Shown here: piece after piece, positions 1 through 6,400 of the stretch | Layout of the letters: each line of letters opens with the position of its first letter | Numbering within the stretch: position 1 is the first letter of the stretch | Assembly: GCA_045544735.1 (NCBI GenBank) | Contig: JAZPZM010000055.1 | Location: 1 to 15,347 of the forward strand | DNA length: 15,347 nt | Direction of reading: 5' to 3' | Source of the DNA: CAG-390 sp045544735 | Lineage (GTDB): Bacteria > Bacillota > Clostridia > Oscillospirales > CAG-272 | The notes under the pieces: generated by a model | Told to the model about the DNA's origin: nothing | The model's input: the letters and a program-made list of their open reading frames with translations, nothing else | Database searches by the model: none | Program-made: the position numbers and the translations under genes

Positions 1-27
1 ACAGCACTTCGCATCGCGAAGTGCTGT
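1..27. terminator. Perfect 12-bp hairpin, probable tRNA-operon terminator
   Basis: ACAGCACTTCGC (1-12), loop ATC, and the exact complement at 16-27 form a perfect stem-loop. It lies downstream of the minus-strand tRNA operon, where an intrinsic terminator is expected. The minus-strand U-tract would fall left of the window and cannot be seen. On the plus strand the stem is followed by TTTCTTT, so it may also terminate a plus-strand neighbour outside the window. Confidence 0.7.
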
Positions 28-43
28 TTCTTTATGGGGTGAA
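7..43. repeat. Direct repeat copy 1 (terminator hairpin half plus tRNA-His 3' tip)
   Basis: These 37 bases recur without mismatch at 170-206. The unit contains the inner terminator stem, the spacer TTTCTTTA and the CCA/acceptor tip of tRNA-His read on the minus strand. This is the outer copy, joined to the full-length terminator stem. Confidence 0.85.
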
Positions 44-68
44 CGCTGCGCTTACGATTTGAACCCAC
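35..68 (-). pseudogene. Degenerate second copy of the tRNA-His T-arm and acceptor 3' end
   Basis: Read on the minus strand, 68 to 35 begins GTGGGTTCAAAT and ends CGTTCACCCCA, matching the T-loop and CCA end of the intact tRNA-His at 198-275. The 3' half of the T-stem is replaced and lengthened by about six bases, so no T-stem can form. There is no D-arm or anticodon arm upstream. It is a tRNA fragment, not a gene; it could be a remnant left by integration of an element at the tRNA 3' end or by local rearrangement. Confidence 0.6.
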
Positions 69-151
69 TATGAGTTGCTCTGCAACTCATATAATTTGCG
101 CGTAGCAGGCATAAAGAAGTTCGTACAAATTATACGCGCAAATGTGGGTTC
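61..151. repeat. Palindromic core between the tRNA-His copies
   Basis: GAACCCAC (61-68) is complementary to GTGGGTTC (144-151), and ATTTGCGCGTA (94-104) to TACGCGCAAAT (133-143). On the right the two arms are continuous. On the left they are split by 25 bases holding a perfect 9-bp hairpin, ATGAGTTGC (70-78) with GCAACTCAT (82-90). The result is a three-way-junction-like fold. No coding capacity is evident. A small palindromic insertion or a rearrangement product would both fit. Confidence 0.6.
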
Positions 152-225
152 AGAATCCCATCATTCACCCTTCGCATCGCGAAGTGCTGTTTCTTTATGG
201 GGTGAATGATGGGATTCGAACCCAC
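144..225. repeat. Inverted repeat of the tRNA-His 3' end
   Basis: Bases 144-170 read on the plus strand reproduce the T-arm and acceptor of tRNA-His, apart from a one-base expansion in the T-loop (TTCAGAAT against TTCGAAT). Bases 200-225 are the same sequence inside the intact minus-strand gene. The arms are about 26 bp and separated by 29 bases that hold the truncated terminator stem, so a cruciform is possible. Confidence 0.8.
170..206. repeat. Direct repeat copy 2, with truncated terminator stem
   Basis: Identical to 7-43. Here the hairpin keeps only its inner six pairs (CTTCGC 170-175 with GCGAAG 179-184), because the sequence before 170 has been replaced by the inverted tRNA copy. The terminator immediately after tRNA-His therefore looks broken, while the full one lies 170 bases further on. 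Confidence 0.8.
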
Positions 226-275
226 GGCCTTCAGGGCCACAACCTGACGCTCTAACCAACTGAGCTACACCCACC
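198..275 (-). tRNA. tRNA-His (GTG)
   Basis: A complete cloverleaf is visible on the minus strand. The acceptor GTGGGTG (274-268) pairs with CATTCAC, with two G-T pairs. The extra 5' G typical of tRNA-His is at 275 and pairs with discriminator C. The D-arm is GCTC/GAGC, the anticodon stem TCAGG/CCTGA carries loop TTGTGGC (anticodon GTG), the T-loop is TTCGAAT, and CCA is encoded at 200-198. It is the last gene of the tRNA operon. Its 3' end is partly duplicated in the region to the left. Confidence 0.95.
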
Positions 276-278
276 ATA

Positions 279-355
279 TGGCGCGCCTTGAGGGATTCGA
301 ACCCCCGGCCTACTGCTTAGAAGGCAGTTGCTCTATCCGACTGAGCTAAAGGCGC
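279..355 (-). tRNA. tRNA-Arg (TCT)
   Basis: The minus strand shows acceptor GCGCCTT (355-349) pairing perfectly with AAGGCGC, anticodon stem ACTGC/GCAGT with loop CTTCTAA (anticodon TCT, reading AGA/AGG), T-loop TTCGAAT, discriminator G and encoded CCA (281-279). It lies three bases upstream of tRNA-His, so the two are clearly cotranscribed. Confidence 0.96.
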
Positions 356-369
356 ATTTTCCGAGGGAA

Positions 370-391
370 GCGGCATCCGTTAAGATGCCGC
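370..391 (-). other. Intergenic hairpin between tRNA-Gly and tRNA-Arg
   Basis: GCGGCATC (370-377) and GATGCCGC (384-391) form an 8-bp stem with a six-base loop in the spacer of the tRNA operon. No U-tract follows on the minus strand, so it is more likely a spacer structure or processing signal than a terminator. Confidence 0.5.
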
Positions 392-402
392 CCATCCGGT
401 AT

Positions 403-476
<74 letters not shown>

Positions 477-492
477 ATAAAACTGCTTTAAT

Positions 493-521
493 ATATTACC
501 ATAAATAAAGCAGTTTGTCAA
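493..521 (-). promoter_or_regulatory. Sigma-A promoter of the tRNA operon
   Basis: On the minus strand TTGACA (521-516) is separated by exactly 17 bases from TAATAT (498-493). Transcription should start near 486, just before tRNA-Gly at 476. A 10-bp inverted repeat, AACTGCTTTA (481-490) with TAAAGCAGTT (506-515), brackets the -10 box. One arm sits in the spacer and the other over the start site, so it could be an operator. Confidence 0.85.
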
Positions 522-575
522 TAGTAATTTCAAAAAAATTTGATTTTATTAAAAAAATATCGTTTTTATTTTTCC

Positions 576-1604
576 TTACGCAATAAGACGCTTTGCCGCG
601 GAAACGATTATCTTCACCGCATCCTCAAGCCCCTCGGCTTCAATCGTGCATCCTGCCGCCTTGAGGTGTCCGCCGCCTCCAAATTCCGCGCACAGCTCCG
701 ACACGTTTGCGGCGCTGTTCGACCTTGACGAAACACGATACTTTCCTTCCCCCTCCTCGCGGATGGAAAAGGCGACCTCCACGCCCGCAACCGAGCGCGC
801 AACGTCGATAAGAGCGTCAAGCTCCTCGGACTCAAGTCCGTTTTCGGCGATCTGCTTTTTCGACATAGGACAAACGGCAATTCTACCACCCTCGCAAAGC
901 CTTAACACCTCAAGCGCGGAACGCTCTGCTGCAAGGCGCGACGGAGTTTTCGTATCAAAGAGCAATCTGTCGATATCGGCGTGCTCCGGAACGGCAGACA
1001 CAAGCTGTGCCGCCGCGCGATGCGTAGCCGCCGTGACGTTTGAATACTTAAAGCAGCCCGTATCCGAGCTTATCGCGGCGTATACCGCAAACGCCGTGCG
1101 GTGCGGTATCTCGCTGATATAACCGCGGCGCACCCACTCGCGCGCCAAGCGCCAAACTATCTCGCCCGTTGCCGCCGCGCCGCTGTCGAGGTATCTGTCC
1201 GCGAACTGCGTAGAGCTTGCGTGGTGGTCGATGGCAAGGAGAATATCATACTTCCCATCAAGCTCGCCAAGCTGTGTAGGCGATGCGACGTCAAGCGAAA
1301 TAGCGCGTCCGCCCTCGGCAAAAACACCCACGGCACTTTCGGGCAATATGTCCTCTTGGATGCCCTCGCCGATAAACTTCAGCCTTTCGGGGAGCTTGTC
1401 GCTGCAAATGACCCTCGTCTCGCATCCCAGCTCTCCGAGAAGCACGGACATAGCAAACGCCGAGCCTATGCAATCGCCGTCGGGACGCGCGTGAACAAGC
1501 AGGGCAAGCGGGCCCTCCTTGGCAAGCGCATAAAGTCTGTCTACGGTAGCGGCGAAGGTCAAATCAGCGAGATGCGGTCTTGCCGTCTCAATGCTCGCCT
1601 TCAT
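576..1604 (-). CDS. nrnA: DHH/DHHA1 phosphoesterase, NrnA-like nanoRNase / pAp phosphatase
   Basis: Predicted cytoplasmic manganese-dependent phosphoesterase of 342 residues, normal for the family. NrnA proteins degrade 2-5 nt RNA and in many Bacillota also dephosphorylate 3'-phosphoadenosine 5'-phosphate. Visible motifs from the chosen start: HARPDGD (38-44, motif I), SLDVAS with the motif II Asp near 105, DHH (126-128), SSDTG (179-183) and the DHHA1 substrate loop GGGGH (309-313) followed by KAAG. The start at 1604 has GGAGG eight bases upstream. ATG codons at 1619 and 1610 are worse placed, though 1619 has AGAGGAG four bases away. The gene overlaps the 3' end of rbfA by 17 bases, implying translational coupling. 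The rbfA-nrnA order is standard in Bacillota; truB, often next, is absent here. No clear terminator follows, only an AT-rich stretch at 522-575. Confidence 0.95.
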   Translation of the reverse strand: MKASIETARPHLADLTFAATVDRLYALAKEGPLALLVHARPDGDCIGSAFAMSVLLGELGCETRVICSDKLPERLKFIGEGIQEDILPESAVGVFAEGGRAISLDVASPTQLGELDGKYDILLAIDHHASSTQFADRYLDSGAAATGEIVWRLAREWVRRGYISEIPHRTAFAVYAAISSDTGCFKYSNVTAATHRAAAQLVSAVPEHADIDRLLFDTKTPSRLAAERSALEVLRLCEGGRIAVCPMSKKQIAENGLESEELDALIDVARSVAGVEVAFSIREEGEGKYRVSSRSNSAANVSELCAEFGGGGHLKAAGCTIEAEGLEDAVKIIVSAAKRLIA

Positions 1605-1980
1605 CGCCATTCCCTCCATCGCTCTCCTCTGCCTTCTTTGAAATGCTGTGCAAAAGAGATGAAATATGCGCACCGTTTGCAATGGAGCGGTCGGGGCAGA
1701 AGGTCAGCTCGGGAGTCTGGCGCAGTTGAAGCTCCTGAGCAAGACGCTTGCGGATGAAGCCCGCGCTTGATTTAAGTCCGCGCGCGACCTCCTTTTCGCG
1801 CTCGGCATCTGCGCCAAGCACAGAATAAAATATCTTTGCGAATTTGAGGTCAGCCGTTACCTCCGCGCCCGTGATGCTGACAAAGCAATCAGCAACGCGC
1901 GGGTCCTTGACCTCTCTTATAATGACGGAAAGCGCCTTTTGCGTTTCGTCATTTATTCTTCCTCTTCTGTAATTTGCCAT
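1588..1980 (-). CDS. rbfA: Ribosome-binding factor A
   Basis: A 130-residue RbfA, the expected length. RbfA binds the 30S subunit near the 5' helix of 16S rRNA and acts late in small-subunit maturation, with importance at low temperature. The translation shows the family hallmarks: MANYRRGRINDE at the start, EVKDPRV, then a KH-like fold containing VTADLKFAKIFYSVLG, FIRKRL and LRQTPEL. The last residues (EESDGGNGDEGEH) are an acidic, Gly-rich tail. The start at 1980 is supported by AAGGA eight bases upstream. It has its own promoter (2030-2058), so it is uncoupled from the upstream infB/nusA genes it often follows, and it overlaps nrnA downstream. Confidence 0.97.
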   Translation of the reverse strand: MANYRRGRINDETQKALSVIIREVKDPRVADCFVSITGAEVTADLKFAKIFYSVLGADAEREKEVARGLKSSAGFIRKRLAQELQLRQTPELTFCPDRSIANGAHISSLLHSISKKAEESDGGNGDEGEH

Positions 1981-1996
1981 TTGGTTTTCCTTTCAA

Positions 1997-2012
1997 GTGC
2001 GCCTCGGCGCAC
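1997..2012 (-). other. Stem-loop in the rbfA leader
   Basis: Minus-strand GTGCGC, loop CGAG, GCGCAC forms a compact G+C-rich hairpin a few bases upstream of the rbfA ribosome binding site, inside the roughly 40-base untranslated leader. It could modulate translation; no known regulatory family is recognised. Confidence 0.45.
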
Positions 2013-2029
2013 ACAACTATTCAACTTAT

Positions 2030-2058
2030 ATTATACCACCAATATCCCCCGCCGTCAA
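2030..2058 (-). promoter_or_regulatory. Sigma-A promoter of rbfA-nrnA
   Basis: On the minus strand TTGACG (2058-2053) is followed after 17 bases by a consensus TATAAT (2035-2030). The predicted start near 2023 leaves a leader of about 40 bases before rbfA. It sits between the terminator of the upstream operon and rbfA, as expected for a new transcription unit. Confidence 0.88.
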
Positions 2059-2072
2059 GTTTTTTAGGAAAC

Positions 2073-2107
2073 AAAAAGATGCCAAGTCAAAGACTTGACA
2101 TCTTTTT
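2073..2107 (-). terminator. Intrinsic terminator of the TasA/adhesin operon
   Basis: AAAAAGATG-x-CAAGTC (2073-2088) pairs with GACTTG-x-CATCTTTTT (2092-2107), giving a 15-bp stem with one mismatch and a three-base loop. The minus strand ends in TTTTTGTTT. It begins four bases after the stop codon of the anchor-protein gene at 2112 and closes the long minus-strand operon. Confidence 0.85.
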
Positions 2108-2111
2108 ATTT

Positions 2112-2765
2112 TTACGCCTCGCGGCGTTTGGTTTTGATCACAACAACTGCCACGGCAACTACTGCTACGATAGCAATGCACGCGAAGATCGCAATGCGGC
2201 TGTTATCGCCCGTGGGGGTGGGGTCGTCAGGTTCGGGAGGATATTCCTCTGCCTTGAACTCCCAATCCACAAAGCCGATAGCGTTCTGCGTATCGTTGCC
2301 CATTTCGAGCGGAACGTTAAGCGTTACGTCAAGCGTAACCGCCGCGCCCGAATAGAACGTGCCGAGGCACACCCACTCGTCAACGGAAGCAGACTCGCTT
2401 GCGGGAGCCTTAAAAAGCTCCTCGCCGTCAGCCGCCGCCACCGTGATGGTAAGCTGCTCAAGAAATCCCTTGGAATCCGCCCCCTCGGTCTCGCCGAGTG
2501 CGCGCACGTAAAGGGTAACCTTTACTCCGTTATCAACGTCGTTGTTAATGAATATCTGCTGTGTGATCTTGTCACCGGGCATAACACCCTTGAAATCGGT
2601 GAAAAGGTCCGTGGGGGATTGCTCACTACCGGGTGCAAAGATGAACGTGCCCGACGAGCCGTTGTACGTTACGTTTGATTCAGCCGACGCGCCAAGAGCG
2701 AGCACCGCAGAGAGCATAACGCAAGCGAGGATAGTCGCCAAAACTCTGATTGATTTTTTCATCAT
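2112..2765 (-). CDS. Sec-secreted surface protein with C-terminal anchor (sortase-signal-like)
   Basis: A 217-residue protein. The Sec signal peptide is of ordinary type (residues 1-28, cleavage after GASA), unlike the SipW-type peptides of its neighbours. The ectodomain contains MPGDKITQQIFINND (62-76), a pattern shared by beta-sandwich modules that line extracellular fibres, and a single Cys at 133. The C-terminus has a Pro-rich stalk (176-185), PTPTGDNS (182-189), about 20 hydrophobic residues (191-210) and KTKRREA. This is the layout of a sorting signal, but the pentapeptide is not canonical LPXTG, so simple membrane anchoring is also possible. It is last in the operon; the stop codon of the preceding gene lies inside its AAGGAGG ribosome binding site. 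ATG 2762 has slightly better spacing than 2765. Likely role (inference): attaches the fibre or adhesin to the cell surface. Confidence 0.8.
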   Translation of the reverse strand: MMKKSIRVLATILACVMLSAVLALGASAESNVTYNGSSGTFIFAPGSEQSPTDLFTDFKGVMPGDKITQQIFINNDVDNGVKVTLYVRALGETEGADSKGFLEQLTITVAAADGEELFKAPASESASVDEWVCLGTFYSGAAVTLDVTLNVPLEMGNDTQNAIGFVDWEFKAEEYPPEPDDPTPTGDNSRIAIFACIAIVAVVAVAVVVIKTKRREA

Positions 2766-2774
2766 CTCGCCTCC

Positions 2775-3404
2775 TTAAGTAGTGGGGACAACAAGATTGC
2801 CGTTGGAACCAACGCTAAAGCCGTCACCCCAAGCAGCCGTAACAGCATTTGCGGGTGCGCTCTGGATAGCCTCGGCAAAGACCTCAACTACCTGCTTGTA
2901 AGTAACCTGAACGTCCTGATTCTGTCGTTTAGAAGACTCCACGAAATAATCAAGCGTGATTCCCGAACCGCTTTGTATAAGGTTAGCAGTACTTGCATTA
3001 ACCGCAACGGGCTTGGTGTAGTAATAGTAATCACCGTACTTTACCCAGCCTGCAGCCGTATTCAAATCAAACGAGATGGGCGCAGACATACTTCCGATGA
3101 TCTCGGTGTGAGTACCGCCAAGGGTATAAGTTCCCGTATAATAGGATGTTATCGCCATACGGAAAAACGCAGGAGTGTTGCCCGTGTTTTCCAAGGTGAT
3201 AGACGTTTTAGTGTTGCCATTGATGCTTTCATTCACCTTAACGTCAACCTCACCCGGATTGAATGTGTTTATAACCGTATTTCCGACCGAGAACAACAGT
3301 GCCAGCGTTGCCCCGACTAAAAGCAGGGCAACGATGGAGCTTACGATCGCCATGCGACCGCTGAAAGCTTTTTTAAGGAAACATTTGAACTTATTGTTTG
3401 TCAT
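2775..3404 (-). CDS. TasA/camelysin-like protein with SipW-type signal peptide
   Basis: A 209-residue secreted protein. After a basic start (residues 1-17) a hydrophobic stretch ends GATLALLFS, then comes NTFNPGEVDVKVNE (46-59), the usual layout of SipW-cognate peptides; cleavage is expected near residue 35. LENTGNTPAFFRMAI (71-85) corresponds to the central beta-strand in which TasA-family proteins often read VxNTGxxxAxVR. The C-terminal AEAIQ ... AAW (177-192) is the family's closing signature. There are no catalytic residues I can assign. The start codon overlaps the stop of the giant adhesin gene as ATGA, with GAGGAG eight bases upstream, so the two are translationally coupled. Probable role (inference): fibre subunit or a cap/adaptor for the adhesin. 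Confidence 0.85.
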   Translation of the reverse strand: MTNNKFKCFLKKAFSGRMAIVSSIVALLLVGATLALLFSVGNTVINTFNPGEVDVKVNESINGNTKTSITLENTGNTPAFFRMAITSYYTGTYTLGGTHTEIIGSMSAPISFDLNTAAGWVKYGDYYYYTKPVAVNASTANLIQSGSGITLDYFVESSKRQNQDVQVTYKQVVEVFAEAIQSAPANAVTAAWGDGFSVGSNGNLVVPTT

Positions 3405-6400
3405 ATCAACGTCTCCTCTCTCTTAAAGTTGGCAAAAGCAACCTCTTTTTTCGTAATAGCAGCTTCACCTGCGGCGGTATTTACAACCTTCTGGCTGTTT
3501 CCGTCAAGCCACGGAGTCTTGGTAAGCTTGTTTGTGAAGGTGATCTTCGGGTCGTTACATAGACCTTCATCTGCATCCACAGGAAGCATTTCAAACTTAA
3601 CGATAGCGTCGTTTGCCGTCGCGCTGGTGTCAGAGACAGTTCCCTGCGTTGCAGAAATTGCCGTTTTGGTAACGGAATATCTCCAAGACCACTCGGTAAT
3701 CTCGGTGACCTCGTAAGTACCCAGAGGCAAGCTGGAGATCTTAACAGATCCGGTGCCGCTGGAGTTAACGTTAATAGTAACGAAGAGGTTAACGTCAGAA
3801 GCTTCGTTGCCATACTGGTCAAGAAGACGTTTTACATGGAACACGAATACCTGCTCGGTGTCAACGGTACCGGTGACAACCTTCGTAATGGTGAGGTTAC
3901 CGTCGTAAACGACGTACGCACCGAGAGTTACGCAAACGTAAGCATTTTCATCGTTGATGTAATGCGTAGGCTCCGACGTGTTATCCGCGGCGCGGTTAGC
4001 TACCATGCTTGCTTCGGTGATCCATGCTTCATACGTATAGCGTCCCGCAGCGGATGCAGTGTCGTAACGCTCTACGCTGGTTGCAGTAGCCAGAGCGGCA
4101 GATGTTACAGACTTGTTACCTCTCAAGCCCACGTAGTATCTGGGCTCGCCGTTGGCATAGTCCTCAAACCAACCCGTAGGCTTACCTGCATTGTCCTTAA
4201 CGGTCATTTGATCGAACGCGGGAACGTTAAGCTGAGTACCGTATGCGTTTGCGAAAACGTCGTCAGCCGCGAACTGCGCATTGTTAAGGTAAATACCCGT
4301 ATTAACGGCAACATCGTCGTCATTCTTAAGGCTAATGGTAAACGTAGCCTTGTCACTTGGCAACGAACCGTTAAGCTCCGCCTTGTACTCGTTAGCAACG
4401 TAAATACCGCCGCCAACGCCGCCGTTGGAGCTATGCTTGAGGTGAGTAGAATATTTACCCTCGTTTTGACCCGTGGAAGTACCAACCGCCTTGTTGTTGA
4501 TAACGTATCCGCCCTGCATCGTAAGGTCGCTTCCCTCGATAACCGCAACGCCGCCGCCGTTCTTTGCGGTATTACCGTCGATTACGGGGTAGGTGGTTGC
4601 AGAGGTAGCGTTCATCTTAACGGAAGCAGCATTTTCACAGCACACACCGCCGCCGTTTCCGGCAAGCGCCGTGTTACCTGCAATGTTACCTGCGGTAAGA
4701 ACCGCCTTGGAACCGTCACCTGCTATTGTCTTTGATTCAGGAGCGAGATGGCTGTATTTTGAATTAATAGTCGATGCTGTAGTTGCCGAATAGGTAGAGC
4801 TATTAAGAACAAACCTATAGAACAGCTCGGCAAGTACCGATATTTTTGACATATAGGTATCGTAGCTTCCTCCATGCGATGCGGGTGATGATACCGTAAG
4901 AGGTGCTACAGTACGGTTAGAACCTGACTCGTGATATGCGGAACTGAGTTGGAATTTAGCTGTATCACTAATATTGGCTGTATACCACTTATCATAAGTC
5001 GGAGTGGAGCCCAGTCGGGGAACTTGGGTATTGTATATATTGGCAGCACCGCCAACTATAACGTGCAAAGAACCGTTGGGGAATTTGGCAGCCATATCCT
5101 TAACGGCATTTTCGTTCTTTGCAGCGTTATCAGCTCCGCTATAATCGTTTGAATCAAAATATTCAAAATTCAAATCGAGAGCTGACATAGTATAGCCCAA
5201 GTCATCTTTCAAGAACGTCTTGAATGCAGAAACCATAGTATCAGCTTTGTTACCAATCTTATGGGTCGTACCAAGCGCCTCTGTCCAAACGGCTACGTTC
5301 AAAGTGGTTATTCCGTCAGAAGGAACCTTTATCGTTGTGGTGTTTCCCGAGCCGTCGATGTAGATACCGCCGCCGTTGCCGCTTGTTGCGGTATTGGTTG
5401 CAATATTACCGCCGCTCATCGTAAGCGTTGCGCCGCCTCTTACGCACGCGCCGCCGCCGTTGGTAGCCGCAGTATTGCTTGCGATACTACCACCGTCAAC
5501 GTTTGCGTTCGCATTGTAGGTATAAAGACCGCCGCCCATTGCCGTGGTCTTGTTACCCGAAAGCTGACCGCCCGTCATATTGAATTCGGAATTTGCGTTG
5601 ATATAAATACCGCCGCCGTTGTTTCCGGATTCGTTTTCGTTAACCGAACCGCCGTTAAGCTGAACGAGAGACTTGCCCGTGATGAACATACCGCCGCCGT
5701 AGGAAGAGGTAACGTTCTTATTTACCGCACCGCCGTTGATCGTTGCAGTGTATCTGTAGGTATCGTTGTCTACTTTACCCGACGAAATGTAAATTCCGCC
5801 ACCCTGAACTGCGGTATTGCCAACGAATCCGAACGCGGAAGCACCGCCGTCAGTAGCCGCACCCGCACCGGGCTCGGACATGTTAAAGGTGATCTTACCG
5901 TAGGTGGTATTGTCATTGGGACGAACCATATAAAGTCCGCCGCCGTCACTCGTTGCGATATTACCCTCAACGAGACCGCCCGTCATATTAACAGCGGTAT
6001 TTTTGTTAATGAACGAGGACGCGGAGGCTGTGTTCAGAATGTAAATTCCACCGCCTACGCCGCCTGCCTTGTTACCGCCTGCTATCTTTACGCCCGTATT
6101 GGTAAAGGTGCTTGCATCAGTAGTAAGAACGACGTTGGGATAAGTATACTCGGTCGAACCGATCTGACCACCCGAGATATTGACCACGGGGGTATTCTCG
6201 ATTACAACACCGCCGCCGTTTTCTTTTGCAACGTTGGCAAGGATGTTACCGCCTGTCATATCGATTTTACCGTTCTTAACGTAGAGGTAAATACCGCCGC
6301 CCACGGTACCCGTCTCGTTGCCGCAGACGTTTGCACCCGAAATGGTAGCCAACGATATATCTTTCAGCAAAGAGTACTCGTCGCGTACGGCAACGCCGCC

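Noticed and set aside
1101..1757. Plus-strand 218-codon frame opposite nrnA and rbfA
   Set aside because: It is antisense to two well-conserved genes and shows no recognisable motif.
3401..3520. Cell-wall sorting signal at the adhesin C-terminus
   Set aside because: There is no LPXTG-like motif and no hydrophobic segment before the final basic/acidic residues.
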